Source of the DNA: Mycobacterium saskatchewanense
Lineage (GTDB): Bacteria; Actinomycetota; Actinomycetes; Mycobacteriales; Mycobacteriaceae
DNA length: 64,000 bases
Reading direction: 5' to 3'
Assembly (NCBI RefSeq): GCF_010729105.1
Contig: NZ_AP022573.1
Coordinates: 1,922,001 to 1,986,000 of the forward strand
Both the position numbers and the translations under genes were made by a program. Below are positions 28,901 to 36,026 of the stretch, piece after piece. The notes beneath the pieces were generated by a model. That model was not told the origin of the DNA. It saw only the letters and a program-made list of their open reading frames with translations, and did no database searches. Within the stretch, counting starts at the first letter, position 1. The number at the start of each line of letters is the position of its first letter.

Positions 28901-29134
28901 TCGGGCCACCGGCTCGAGCAGCAGCTCGGCCTCGCCGACCAGCGTCGCCAGGTCCGACTCGATCCCGGCCGAGGACACCAGCTCCTCGAGGGTCTCCAGC
29001 CAGGCGCTGCCCTGTCCGCCGAAAGCGACGGCGTAGGGCTCGCCCGCCGTCAGGCGGTCCACGAGGGCATGGGAGTGGTGCGGGTCGTTCTTGTCGCGGT
29101 CAGCGGATACCCGGTCGTGCTCGTGGATCGTCAC
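19904..29134 (-). CDS. fas: Type I multifunctional fatty acid synthase (Rv2524c)
   Basis: The 3076-residue FAS-I makes the C16-C18 and C24-C26 acyl-CoAs used for membrane lipids and mycolates. Domains in order are acetyltransferase (Ser149 in GHSQG), FMN enoyl reductase (about 430-880, GGGIGTPERAAEYL), hotdog dehydratase (SGDHNPIH near 1227), malonyl/palmitoyl transferase (GHSVGEY, Ser near 1438), ACP (Ser in DGASSRR near 1808), ketoreductase (VTGASKG near 2125) and ketosynthase (Cys near 2724 in VAACATAA). All active sites are present. The start is GTG 29134, 9 bp behind AGGGGAG. acpS follows in the same operon. In M. tuberculosis FasR activates this promoter. Confidence 0.97.
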   Translation of the reverse strand: MTIHEHDRVSADRDKNDPHHSHALVDRLTAGEPYAVAFGGQGSAWLETLEELVSSAGIESDLATLVGEAELLLEPVARELVVVRPIGFEPLTWVRALAAEDPVPADRHLTSAAVSIPGVLLTQIAAVRALARQGMDWTATPPVTVAGHSQGVLAVEALRAAGARDVELLALAQLIGAAGTLVARRRGISVLGDRPPMVSVTNADPERIGRLLEEFAQDVRTVLPPVLSIRNGRRSVVITGTPEQLSRFELYCRQISEKEEADRKNKLRGGDVFAPVFDPVQVEVGFHTPRLADGIDIVGGWAEKVGLDVALARDLTESLLVRRVDWVEEVTRLNDAGARWILDLGPGDILTRLTAPVIRGLGIGIVPAATRGGQRNLFTVGAVPEVARAWSSYAPTAIRLPDGRVKLSTKFTRLTGRSPILLAGMTPTTVDAKIVAAAANAGHWAELAGGGQVTEEIFANRVEELAGLLEPGRTYQFNALFLDPYLWKLQVGGKRLVQKARQSGAAIDGLVISAGIPELEEAVELIKELNDVGISHVVFKPGTIEQIRSVIRIATEVPTKPVIVHIEGGRAGGHHSWEDLDDLLLATYSELRSRSNITVCVGGGIGTPERAAEYLSGRWAQAYGFPLMPIDGILVGTAAMATKEATTSPSVKRMLVETQGTDQWIGAGKAQGGMASSRSQLGADIHEIDNSASRCGRLLDEVAGDAEAVAARRDEIIAAMAKTAKPYFGDVAEMTYLQWLRRYVELAIGEGDSTADTAAPGSPWLADTWRDRFQQMLQRAEARLHAKDSGPIATLFDDSALLENPEAAIELLLAHYPDADTVQLHPADVPFFVTLCKTLGKPVNFVPVIDKDVRRWWRSDSLWQAHDARYDADQVCIIPGTAAVAGITRMDEPVGELLDRFEQAAVDEVLAADGGPKPVTSRRLGRPDVTGPLAVVLDAADVQWAGRTATNPVHRIAEPGDWLVHDGPESRRANHPSTGARLEVEGERVVLSVPVSGTWIQIPFTLPPNTFDGGTPVVSVEDAAAAMRAVLAIAAGVDGPQSLPAVTDGTATVTVDWDPERVADHTGVTATFSESLAPGLTTVPDALVGPCWPAVFAAIGSAATDAGVPVVEGLLSLVHLDHAAHVVGKLPTEPAQLTIAATASPAVDTDMGRVVPVAVQVRDSDGAVVATLSERFAILGRTGTAELADPVRAGGAVSKNATDTPRRRRRDVRLTAPVDMRPFAVVSGDHNPIHTDRAAALLAGLELPIVHGMWLSAAAQHSVTATDGRARPPARLIGWTARFLGMVRPGDEVDFRVDRVGIDRGAEVLEVAARVGSDLVMSATARLAAPKTVYAFPGQGIQHKGMGMEVRARSKAARKVWDTADKFTRDTLGFSVLHVVRDNPTSIIASGVHYHHPEGVLYLTQFTQVAMATVAAAQVAEMREQGAFVEGAIACGHSVGEYTALACVTGIYELEALLEMVFHRGSKMHDIVPRDEQGRSNYRLAAIRPSQIDLPDNEVPAFVADIAASTGEFLEIVNFNLRGSQYAIAGTVRGLEALEAEVERRREITGGKRSFILVPGIDVPFHSRVLRVGVAEFRRSLERVMPRDKDPEIIIGRYIPNLVPRPFSLDRDFVQEIRDLVPAEPLDEVLADYDTWRAERPRELARKVLIELLAWQFASPVRWIETQDLLFTEEAAGGLGVERFVEIGVKSAPTVAGLATNTLKLPEYAHSTVEVLNAERDAAVLFANDTDPEPEPEDVAEPDDSAAAAADAAPRPNVAPAPSAPSGAARPDDIAFDAADATLALIALSAKMRIDQIEQLDSIESITDGASSRRNQLLVDLGSELNLGAIDGAAEADLAGLRSQVTKLARTYKPYGPVLSDAINDQLRTVLGPSGKRPGAIAERVKKTWELGDGWAKHVTVEVALGTREGTSIRGGGLGHLHEGALSDAASVDRVIDAAVTSVAARHGISVALPSSGGGGGATIDAAALSEFTDQITGRDGVLASAARLILGQLGHDNPVSAMPAATDAELIDLVTAELGADWPRLVAPVFDGKKAVLFDDRWASAREDLVKLWLADEGDIDADWVRLSERFEGAGHVVATQATWWQGKALAAGRQIHASLYGRIAAGAENPDPGPYSGEVAVVTGASKGSIAASVVGRLLDGGATVIATTSKLDQDRLAFYRGLYRDHARYGAALWVVPANMASYSDIDALVEWVGNEQTENLGPQSIHVKDAQTPTLLFPFAAPRVAGDLSEAGSRSEMEMKVLLWAVQRLVGGLSKIGAERDIASRLHVVLPGSPNRGMFGGDGAYGEAKSALDALVSRWHAESSWASRVSLAHALIGWTRGTGLMGHNDAIVEAVEEAGVTTYSTDEMAGMLLDLCDPESKVAAAGAPIKADLTGGLAEANLDMAELAAKGRERATSDQDEDAEASEAAGTIAALPSPPRGFTPAPPPEWEDLDVDPADLVVIVGGAEIGPYGSSRTRFEMEVDNELSAAGVLELAWTTGLIRWEDDPQPGWYDTQSGDLVDESELVERYHDVVVERCGIRQFVDDGAIDPDHASPLLVSVFLDKDFSFVVSSESDARAFVEFDPEHTVIRPVPDSSDWQVIRKAGTEIRVPRKTKLSRVVGGQVPTGFDPTVWGISPDMASSIDRLAVWNIVATVDAFLSAGFSPAEVMRYVHPSLVANTMGTGMGGGSSMQTMYHGNLLGRSKPNDIFQEVLPNIVAAHVVQSYIGSYGAMIHPVAACATAAVSVEEGVDKIRLGKAEMVVAGGIDDLTLEGIIGFGDMAATADTGMMRGRGIDDSKFSRPNDRRRLGFVEAQGGGTILLARGDLAVKMGLPVLAVVAFAQSFGDGVHTSIPAPGLGALGAGRGGKASPLARALAKLGVGADDVAVISKHDTSTLANDPNETELHERLADSLGRSPGAPLFVVSQKSLTGHAKGGAAVFQMMGLCQMLRDGVIPPNRSLDCVDDELATSAHFVWVREKLQLGNKFPLKAGMLSSLGFGHVSGLVALVHPQAFLATLSPDERADYQRRADARLLAGQRRLVSAIAGGPPMYQRPPDRRFDHDAPEKRQEAAMLLNPAARLGDDDAYEVTPA

Positions 29135-29797
29135 CTGCTACATCTCCCCTACGTGCGTCTTTACGTCTTCGGTCGTCCGGCCGGTCGTTTCTGGCGCGCA
29201 GAGCGCCGCTAGGCACCGCGGATTCAGCGTCGAATCACAGCCGGGAAACCCTGACCGATGTGTGGTCTTCCTGTCCCGGGGCCGCTTTCTGCGCCTGCCT
29301 GGCGAAAGGCTCGCTTTTCGGCGGCACCGGGGACTGCATCGGATGTACTAAGAGTGTCATAAGGATCAGTGCACCTTTTGCCTGCTGATTGGTTACTGGT
29401 GAGTTCTACGCGCGGGTAACCGTGTCCTGAGTAACACCCGCTTCGAGCCACGGCACGGACCTCCCGAACAAACGTGCTGCATGCAGGTGGTTACGGTCGA
29501 GTAGCTATAACTGCGCTGTTCAAGGCCGTATTGTTATGTAATCGTTATGTAAAAATTTTCGGGTCGTGAGATTCACGGATGCAGGGTCGGTCCGGCCCCG
29601 CCCGGCCCGGCAAAGCCCTCAGGTCCGAGTAATCAGCGAACGAGTGTTTGCTGGGATGCCGGGCGGGGGCGCCCGGCGGGATGAGCGCGGGCGCGGTTGG
29701 CCCTCCGGGCGCCGACCCCCGAGATTGCCGCGAGGGTCGCGCTTTGGCGTGGGTCACGCCGTCCGTGGCAATTTCGGCCCGAAGTAATCGCGCTCGG
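29135..29797. promoter_or_regulatory. fas: fas upstream region with repeated GGTTAC half-sites
   Basis: This 663-bp stretch between fas and the Rv2525c homologue has no convincing gene. The half nearest fas carries several GGTTAC/GTAACC elements: 29391-29396, the inverted 29416-29421, GTAAC at 29431-29435 and GGTTAC at about 29489. They could form a regulator site such as a FasR operator, but I cannot confirm the FasR consensus from memory. AT-rich sequence lies at 29528-29560. The remaining 29570-29797 part is GC-rich with short inverted repeats and nothing identifiable. Confidence 0.4.
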
Positions 29798-30520
29798 TTA
29801 GACCCACTGGCCGAATTGCGGCTTGAGGATTTCGTTGATGTCGACCCCGACGCCGCCGACGCTGCGTTTGTCGATCTCGACCTGGTGCAGGTGGGCGGCG
29901 GGATGGGTGAACCCCTTCGGCGAGCCCCAGTTGTGCTGCCAGAAGTAGGAGCCCAGACCGTCGTGCAGCGCCCAGTCGATGGTCTTGGAGTTCGCGTACA
30001 CACCTGTGCGCTGGTGGCCTATCACCGACTCCCAGGACCGCAGATAGGGGACGATCTGCTGTTTGTACTGGTCATATGATGGGTCGTCGTCGATCGAGGC
30101 GTAGATGGGGGCCTCGGCCGGGCCGCCGGCGGCGGCGTGTAACTGCATACCGCGCTGCGCATGCTGCACGCCCGCGCCGGCCCCGCCCAACCAGTCGGCC
30201 GTGCTGCCCTTGCCGAACTGGTAGCAGGACACGATCTTGAGCCCATTGCTGTTCAGGTCGCGCGCCTCGGAGACCTGGATGGGCTTGCCGAGCATCCAGT
30301 TCCCGCCCGGCCGCCGATCCGACACATAGCGGATCGACCCGACGGCTCCCGCGGCCCTGATCTGGCTTGCCGGGATGACGCCGGCGGCATAGTCCAGCAG
30401 GGTGCCCAGCGACGCCGAGGCCGGCGCCGCGCCCAACGACACGCCCGCGACACCCAGGCCTACCAAGGCGGGCGTTGCGGCCGCGAATTTCAGCAGGTTG
30501 CGTCGCGAGACCGATGCCAC
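29798..30520 (-). CDS. Tat-secreted DUF1906 glycoside-hydrolase-like protein (Rv2525c)
   Basis: The 240-residue protein opens with a twin-arginine signal, SRRNLLKFAAATPALVGLG, ending near AASAS-type small residues, so it is exported folded by Tat. The mature part is a DUF1906 domain, a TIM-barrel related to GH25-like hydrolases, with the Asp-containing motif ASIDDDPSYD and the sequence YFWQHNWGSP. Length and place next to fas match Rv2525c, a known Tat substrate of M. tuberculosis whose loss alters beta-lactam sensitivity. Enzymatic activity has not been shown to my knowledge. Confidence 0.93.
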   Translation of the reverse strand: MASVSRRNLLKFAAATPALVGLGVAGVSLGAAPASASLGTLLDYAAGVIPASQIRAAGAVGSIRYVSDRRPGGNWMLGKPIQVSEARDLNSNGLKIVSCYQFGKGSTADWLGGAGAGVQHAQRGMQLHAAAGGPAEAPIYASIDDDPSYDQYKQQIVPYLRSWESVIGHQRTGVYANSKTIDWALHDGLGSYFWQHNWGSPKGFTHPAAHLHQVEIDKRSVGGVGVDINEILKPQFGQWV

Positions 30521-30612
30521 GAATCACAGCGTACGACGCAGTCACTCTAGACACGGGAACCTCATCGGTCACATCTGCATCACATCGGCGCATGGTCGGT
30601 TTAGGGGTCGGT

Positions 30613-31473
30613 CTACGCCCCGGGGCCGGGCAGCACGATGACGCTGACAGCCTCCAAGCCGCGACGGGCGGCCTGCCTGGCGATCTCGTCGAGGAAGTGC
30701 GGGGCAGCTGGGTTGATCGTTGCCGCCCAGGCCCGAAAGCCCTGCACGATCACCGGGTCGCGCTCCAGCAGGGGCCGCACACCGCGCAGCACGGCGACGA
30801 CGTCGTCGGGTAGCGGGTCCGCCAGCTGCCGGTCGGTCCAGGACCGGGCGAGCTCGCCCGCCGCCGTCACGCTGTCACCCAGGCCGACCACCTCGCCGGC
30901 GAGCCGGCGCAGGCGAGCGAAGAGCACCCGCCGTCCCGGCGTCTCGGCCAGCTGAGCCAGCAGCGTGCTCGCTGCGGGTGGCAGCACCATCTGCCCGAAC
31001 AACGCGGGAACCGGCAGGTCCCACTCGTCGAACAGGTCGGCGTACATGGCCGCGACGGGCGCGGGCAAGGGAGCGCTGAGCCGCCCGATGACGCCGATGC
31101 TGTCGCGGTGGGTGGTCGCCAGACTGCGCAGGATGTCGTCGTTGTGGTCGTGGGCGCGGCACTCATCCAGGGCCGCGATCAGTTCATCGAGGCGATCCCG
31201 TTGGCGCACCAGCAAAGCTCGGTGTTCGTCGAGTAGGTCCGCCAACGTGGTTTGGCCGTCGCCGGTCAGTCGCTGGATGTCGTTGATGCTCATGCCGAGG
31301 CTTCTCATCAGGTCGATCCGCAACAGGTCCAGGACCTGCTCGACGCCGAAGACCCGATAGCCGTTGCTGAGATGATCCGCGCGCAGCAGCCCGATCTTCT
31401 CGTAGTGGCGGATCCGGCCCGAGGCGATGCCCGTCAAGGCCGTGACGTCGCCGATCAGCAACTGTTCAGCCAC
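30613..31473 (-). CDS. MerR-family transcriptional regulator
   Basis: The 286-residue regulator has an N-terminal MerR winged helix-turn-helix (residues 5-72; IGDVTALTGIASGRIRHYEK then GYRVFG), a coiled-coil dimer helix (about 75-115) and a roughly 160-residue C-terminal domain of unknown ligand. There is no Cys-rich metal loop, so an organic effector is likelier than a metal. It is divergent from the Rieske oxygenase with only 40 bp between starts, and that gap holds a classic MerR-type operator. It therefore probably controls the oxygenase. Confidence 0.87.
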   Translation of the reverse strand: MAEQLLIGDVTALTGIASGRIRHYEKIGLLRADHLSNGYRVFGVEQVLDLLRIDLMRSLGMSINDIQRLTGDGQTTLADLLDEHRALLVRQRDRLDELIAALDECRAHDHNDDILRSLATTHRDSIGVIGRLSAPLPAPVAAMYADLFDEWDLPVPALFGQMVLPPAASTLLAQLAETPGRRVLFARLRRLAGEVVGLGDSVTAAGELARSWTDRQLADPLPDDVVAVLRGVRPLLERDPVIVQGFRAWAATINPAAPHFLDEIARQAARRGLEAVSVIVLPGPGA

Positions 31474-31476
31474 TTC

Positions 31477-31507
31477 TTGACCTTACAACCGTCGCAAGGT
31501 CTGTACT
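31477..31507 (+). promoter_or_regulatory. MerR-type promoter and operator of the Rieske oxygenase
   Basis: A -35 box TTGACC (31477-31482) and a -10-like box TGTACT (31502-31507) are separated by 19 bp, the overlong spacing typical of MerR-activated promoters. The spacer is filled by a perfect dyad, GACCTT (31479-31484) and AAGGTC (31496-31501). The expected transcription start is at or beside the ATG at 31514, which has no ribosome-binding site, so the mRNA is probably leaderless. Confidence 0.75.
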
Positions 31508-31513
31508 GGTCAC

Positions 31514-32674
31514 ATGCAACACGATCAGCTCATCGACCTGACCCGGCGCGCGTTGAAGCTGGCGCGAGACAACGCGACTGACCTCGCCCCGGCGCCGCAC
31601 CGGATTGACGCGCGCGACTACACGTCCGTGGAGCGTCACAGCCGCGACCGGGCGCTGATTCAGGCCAGCCCGCAGCTGGTGGGGTACGGCTCGGAACTTC
31701 CCGGCCCCAACGCCTACTGCGTCAAGACGGTGATGGGTCGATCCGTCCTGCTGACCAGGGCATCGGATGGGTCGGTGAGGGCGTTCGACAACGTCTGCCT
31801 GCACCGCCAGGCCCAGGTGGCGACCGGCTGCGGGGTCGCCAAACGCTTCAGCTGCCCGTACCACGCGTGGACGTACGACAACGCCGGAAGGCTGGTGGGG
31901 CTGCCGGGCCGCGAGGGCTTCCCCGAGCTTCACGTCAAATCCGATGGGTTGACGGAACTTCCGGCTGCGGAGTTCGCCGGGTTCCTCTGGGTGGCGCTGG
32001 ATTCCGGCGCGACCCTGGACGTCGCCGCGCATCTGGGACCGCTCGCCGAGGAACTCGACTCGTGGGGCATCGGCCGGTGGGCGCCGCTGGGCGAGAAGGT
32101 GCTCGACTCCGCGATCAACTGGAAGCTGGCGATCGACACCTTCGCCGAGAATTACCACTTCGCGACCGTGCACCGGCAGACCTTCGCCACCATCGCGCGC
32201 AGCAACTGCACGGTCTTCGACGCCTACGGGCCGCATCACCGATTGATCTTCCCGCTGAACACGATCCTGGAGCTGGACAACATCCCCGAGGAGCAGTGGA
32301 ACCCGTTCCACAATATGGTCGTCATCTACGCGCTGTTCCCCAACATCGTGCTGTCGGTGACGATTGCCAACGGCGAGCTGTTCCGCGTCTACCCGGGCGA
32401 TCGCCCGGGCAGATCCACGACGGTGCACCAGAACTCGACGACGCTGGACCTCTCGGTCGAATCGGTCGCCGCGGGCGCTCAAGCCGTGTTCGAGTATGCA
32501 CACTCCACGGTGCGCGACGAGGACTACCGGTTGGCCGAGAGCGTGCAAGCCAATCTCGAGTCGGGTGCTCGCGACCACCTACTGTTCGGGCGTAACGAGC
32601 CGGGCCTGCAGCATCGGCATCTCGCGTGGGGACGAGCACTCGGGAACGCATCCCCGGACGCTCCGGGCCTCTGA
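31514..32674 (+). CDS. Rieske-type aromatic-ring-hydroxylating oxygenase, alpha subunit
   Basis: The 386-residue protein binds a Rieske 2Fe-2S cluster through Cys95/His97 (CLHR) and Cys114/His117 (CPYH). The mononuclear iron site follows in DTFAENYHFATVH with His215 and His220. This is the layout of ring-hydroxylating oxygenase alpha subunits; no beta subunit gene is nearby, so it is probably a homotrimeric monooxygenase or demethylase type. Electron donors are not adjacent, but a ferredoxin is encoded 8 kb away. It is controlled by the divergent MerR gene. The stop directly abuts that of the convergent AttH-like gene. The substrate is not readable. Confidence 0.88.
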   Translation: MQHDQLIDLTRRALKLARDNATDLAPAPHRIDARDYTSVERHSRDRALIQASPQLVGYGSELPGPNAYCVKTVMGRSVLLTRASDGSVRAFDNVCLHRQAQVATGCGVAKRFSCPYHAWTYDNAGRLVGLPGREGFPELHVKSDGLTELPAAEFAGFLWVALDSGATLDVAAHLGPLAEELDSWGIGRWAPLGEKVLDSAINWKLAIDTFAENYHFATVHRQTFATIARSNCTVFDAYGPHHRLIFPLNTILELDNIPEEQWNPFHNMVVIYALFPNIVLSVTIANGELFRVYPGDRPGRSTTVHQNSTTLDLSVESVAAGAQAVFEYAHSTVRDEDYRLAESVQANLESGARDHLLFGRNEPGLQHRHLAWGRALGNASPDAPGL

Positions 32675-34018
32675 TCAGCCGTCGGGTCCCAGCAGGGCGA
32701 TGAGATCCTCGAAAAGGGTTGCTAATACATCATTTCCGCCCGGACGCATCGTGGTCAGCAGCTCGCCCGCCTCGGCGCGGCGTCCGGCGGACAGCAATTG
32801 CACCAGCAGCCGGACCATCACCTGCAGGTCGCGGTCGGCCGCTTCCATGTTCGCGACGCTGGTGGCCAGGACTTCCACCAACTCCCAGTCTCGGTAGAGC
32901 GCCAGGGACCGCTCGTTGAACGCGAAGGCTGTTACCGGCTGGCCCCCCAGCGTGCCGCGATAACGATAGGGCCCTTCCATGTACTCGATCGGCAGACCGT
33001 GCGCCGGCGCAGCGACCAGCGGTTCACCGATGATGTCGAGTTGCAGTGCGCGAGAGGTGATTCGGTGCCGGTCCGGCAGGTAGCGCGCCCGGGCCGGCGG
33101 ACGCACCAGCGGGCGGACCTCCTCCGGCCAGCGCACGTAGCTGGTGGTCGAGACCTCGACGTCCTCGGCGCAGTGGGGCGCCATCACCGGATCCGGGTAG
33201 CTGGTGGTCGCCCCGGAGAACGGTTGCGGCGCGTTGCCGTTGGTGCGGTCGAACTGCCGCCAAATGCTCATGTCGACGCCGTTGTCGAAATTGATGGTGC
33301 GCCATTCGTGCGACCGGGACCGTGGGTCCCCACCCGATCCTCCGCCTCCGGCGTACTTCGGAAACCATTGCCGGTCGACATGCCCGGCTGCGCCGGTGAC
33401 CTGCTCGACGGCGTCGCCCCAGCGCAGGATGCCGGTCATCGACATCCCGGTCTGGAAGTACGAATACGTGTCGCTTTGGCCGAAGCAGATGATCTTGCCG
33501 TTGTAGGTGGACGCGCCCACGGGTGTCGGTGCGCGCGTGGGCGCTACGACGAGGTCCAGCCGCATCGCGCGTCCGTCGCGGTCCTCACCCACCAGTCCGA
33601 CGCGGTAGGTGAAGGGCTGCAGGTTCCCGTCGCTGTCGCGGCAGGTGGTCCAGGAGGCGGTGCCAGCGCTGCTGCGGTAGCTGAGGTCGAGGTGGCCGAC
33701 TGCCATCGTGAGCTTGCGCCGCGCGCCCGGCTCCATGTTGGCCGGCGGCATGTCGTAGTCGGTGTAAGTGCCGTAGTCGCCGGTGTCGAGATCGAACAGC
33801 GCCATCGTGTAGAAATCGGCCACCACGGTTCCGCCGGGTTGGTTCTTGTTGAAGATGGTCAGGAAGGCGAAGGAACGGCCGGTCGCGGCGTCGAGCTCAC
33901 CCGCGATGAACCACGTGTCCGACTCCTGGTCCGGGTGTTCGCCCTCGGCGGCCGGGAAATCGAGCTGGCCGTCGCCCGGCACCAACTGGAATGGATAACT
34001 GCGCCAGTCGCTAGTCAT
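32675..34018 (-). CDS. AttH/CrtC-like lipocalin-fold protein
   Basis: The 447-residue protein has the look of the AttH/CrtC (hydroxyneurosporene hydratase-like) lipocalin family: two beta-rich halves with motifs such as DTWFIAGEL and HVDRQWFPKYAGG, where the HxDRQW-type sequence is typical. Related terpenoid enzymes and binding proteins of this fold act on isoprenoid or other hydrophobic molecules. There is no signal peptide. The C-terminal 60 residues are helical and predicted to be an add-on. Divergent from the aldehyde dehydrogenase across a shared AT-rich promoter, it may handle the same substrate (inference). Confidence 0.65.
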   Translation of the reverse strand: MTSDWRSYPFQLVPGDGQLDFPAAEGEHPDQESDTWFIAGELDAATGRSFAFLTIFNKNQPGGTVVADFYTMALFDLDTGDYGTYTDYDMPPANMEPGARRKLTMAVGHLDLSYRSSAGTASWTTCRDSDGNLQPFTYRVGLVGEDRDGRAMRLDLVVAPTRAPTPVGASTYNGKIICFGQSDTYSYFQTGMSMTGILRWGDAVEQVTGAAGHVDRQWFPKYAGGGGSGGDPRSRSHEWRTINFDNGVDMSIWRQFDRTNGNAPQPFSGATTSYPDPVMAPHCAEDVEVSTTSYVRWPEEVRPLVRPPARARYLPDRHRITSRALQLDIIGEPLVAAPAHGLPIEYMEGPYRYRGTLGGQPVTAFAFNERSLALYRDWELVEVLATSVANMEAADRDLQVMVRLLVQLLSAGRRAEAGELLTTMRPGGNDVLATLFEDLIALLGPDG

Positions 34019-34048
34019 GACAACCCTGGTCGGCTTCCTGTCTTTTTT

Positions 34049-34068
34049 GCTATGTTAACATCTATAGC
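34049..34068. promoter_or_regulatory. Inverted-repeat operator between AttH-like and aldehyde dehydrogenase genes
   Basis: GCTATGTTAACATCTATAGC has GCTAT and ATAGC arms around the palindrome ATGTTAACAT. It lies in the 91-bp divergent gap and resembles the AT-rich elements at 39900, 43115 and 45582. Confidence 0.55.
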
Positions 34069-34109
34069 GAAATTACGGTCGCTCGCCCCCTGCCTGAGGT
34101 AGGTTCTCG

Positions 34110-35585
34110 ATGTCCCAGAATCCCGGCCATCGCGCGTACAACGAGATTTTCATCGGCGGTGAGTGGCGCAAGCCCGCCAATCCGCAACAGCTCGCGGTGA
34201 TATCCCCGCACTCCGAGGAGCCCGTCGGCCATGCCCAGGCGGCCGGGCCCGAGGACGTCGACGCGGCCGTCGCCGCCGCGCGCCACGCCTTCGACCACGG
34301 ACCGTGGCCGCGGATGGCCCATGCCGAGCGAATGGCCAAGGTCGAGCAGCTGGCCGCGATCTACGCCGGCCACGCTGACGAGATGGCCGATCTGATCACC
34401 GACGAGATGGGGTCCCCGCGCAGTTTCAGCCGCCTGGGCCAGGGGGCCGCCGCGGCGGGACTGATGCACCTCGCGCTGGCCGCCGCGCGCGACTTTCCGT
34501 GGACCGAGCGCCGCCAGGGTGTGCTCGGCGAGGTGCACCTGCGCAGGGCCCCGGTCGGGGTCGTCGGCGCGATCGTGCCGTGGAACGTGCCGCAGTTCCT
34601 GATCATGCCGAAGCTGATCCCAGCGCTGATCGCAGGCTGCACGGTTATCGTCAAACCCGCGCCCGAAACACCTTTGGACGCTTTGTGGTTGGCGGAAATG
34701 ATCGAGCAGATCGACCTCCCCGAGGGGGTGGTGTCGGTGCTCCCCGGGGGCACCGACGTCGGCGAGGCGCTGGTCCGCCATCCCGGTGTGGACAAGATCG
34801 CGTTCACCGGCTCCAGCGCCGTCGGCCGCCGGATCGCCGCCCTCTGTGGGGAGCAACTGAAGCGCTTCAGCCTGGAACTGGGCGGCAAATCCGCGGCGAT
34901 CATCCTCGACGACGCGGACATCGAGAAGACCGCGGCGGGCCTGAAGAGCGCGGGCCTGATGAACAACGGGCAGGCCTGCGTCGCCCAGACCCGCATCCTA
35001 GTGAGCGACCGACGCCACGACGAGGTCGTGGACGCGCTGGCGGCCATGATGTCGGGCCTGCAAGTCGGGGACCCCGCCGACGCGGCGACCGACGTGGGAC
35101 CCCTTGTCGCGCAACGGCAGCAGCGCCGCGTCCAGGAGTACATCCGGTCCGGACAGCAGGAAGGCGCCCGCCTGGTCCTGGGCGGCCAGGACAGCCCGGC
35201 CGAGCGCGGCTGGTACGTGCAGCCCACGCTGTTCACCGACGCCACCAACGACATGCGCATCGCCCGCGAGGAGATCTTCGGCCCGGTGCTGACCGTGCTG
35301 CGTTACCGCGACGAACAGGACGCGCTCCGCATCGCCAACGAGAGCGACTACGGCCTCGCCGGGTCGGTCTGGACCGCCGACATCTCGCACGGCCTGGAGA
35401 TCGCCGCCGGTGTGCGCACCGGCACCTACGGCATCAACATGTACACGCTCGACATCGGCGCCCCGTTCGGCGGTTTCAAGCAGTCCGGCATCGGGCGGGA
35501 GTTCGGGCCGGAGGGCCTGCACGAGTACGTCGAGTTGCAAACCTTGGTCTGCAAGGGGCAATTGCCGCCCTTGAATGCCGGCTGA
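34110..35585 (+). CDS. NAD(P)-dependent aldehyde dehydrogenase
   Basis: The 491-residue enzyme oxidises an aldehyde to the carboxylic acid. It has the PWNVP loop, the cofactor motif FTGSSAVG, the catalytic Glu in LELGGKSA (about residue 258) and the nucleophilic Cys in NNGQACVAQ (about 290). It also carries the late EEIFGPVLTVLRY motif. Start ATG 34110 follows GAGGTAGG. Gene order suggests it turns an aldehyde made by the oxygenases into an acid for CoA activation by the nearby ligases (inference). The stop abuts the convergent MaoC gene with no gap. Confidence 0.92.
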   Translation: MSQNPGHRAYNEIFIGGEWRKPANPQQLAVISPHSEEPVGHAQAAGPEDVDAAVAAARHAFDHGPWPRMAHAERMAKVEQLAAIYAGHADEMADLITDEMGSPRSFSRLGQGAAAAGLMHLALAAARDFPWTERRQGVLGEVHLRRAPVGVVGAIVPWNVPQFLIMPKLIPALIAGCTVIVKPAPETPLDALWLAEMIEQIDLPEGVVSVLPGGTDVGEALVRHPGVDKIAFTGSSAVGRRIAALCGEQLKRFSLELGGKSAAIILDDADIEKTAAGLKSAGLMNNGQACVAQTRILVSDRRHDEVVDALAAMMSGLQVGDPADAATDVGPLVAQRQQRRVQEYIRSGQQEGARLVLGGQDSPAERGWYVQPTLFTDATNDMRIAREEIFGPVLTVLRYRDEQDALRIANESDYGLAGSVWTADISHGLEIAAGVRTGTYGINMYTLDIGAPFGGFKQSGIGREFGPEGLHEYVELQTLVCKGQLPPLNAG

Positions 35586-36026
35586 TCAGGCGCTTTCGGG
35601 CACCTGCAGGGTGAGTTCGACCGGACAGCACAGCGCGCCGTGCTGATTGGTCACCCGGATCTCGATGTCGACCAGGCAGCGTGGCGGGTCCACCGAGTCG
35701 TCGCGCCGCTTGGCCACCGCCCTGCCGCGCCCGACCATCGTGTCACCGGCATAGACCGATCCGGCGAGCCGCATGGAGCGGCGCACCACGCGGCTGCCCG
35801 GACCCGCCCAGTCGGTCGCGACCCGGTCGGCGAAGCCGGCGAGGTGCATGGTGTTGACGTAGATCGTCGGGTTGCCCTGGGAGCGGGCATAGTGGGGATC
35901 GAAATGCCCGGGGAAGTAGTCCCAAGTGGCGCCGGCGTTCTCCACCACCCGCTGGTAGGTGATGTTGTCGACCATCTCCGGCAGCTCGACCGGCACGGTG
36001 ATCTCGTTCCAGTACCGGTCGGTCAC
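35586..36026 (-). CDS. MaoC-like hotdog hydratase, partner subunit
   Basis: The 146-residue single-hotdog protein of the MaoC type carries PGHFDPHYARSQG where canonical R-hydratases have a GDxNPxH motif, so the acid/base residues are shifted or altered. It overlaps the upstream 184-residue hotdog gene by four bases (ATGA), the usual arrangement of heterodimeric mycobacterial hydratases such as HadAB and ChsH1-ChsH2. It most likely adds water to an enoyl-CoA in the pathway encoded here. The substrate is unknown. Confidence 0.78.
   Translation of the reverse strand: MTDRYWNEITVPVELPEMVDNITYQRVVENAGATWDYFPGHFDPHYARSQGNPTIYVNTMHLAGFADRVATDWAGPGSRVVRRSMRLAGSVYAGDTMVGRGRAVAKRRDDSVDPPRCLVDIEIRVTNQHGALCCPVELTLQVPESA

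Noticed and set aside
29566..29787. Plus-strand 73-codon frame upstream of the Rv2525c homologue
   Set aside because: Low-complexity Arg/Gly/Pro-rich sequence with no start signal; best left as intergenic.
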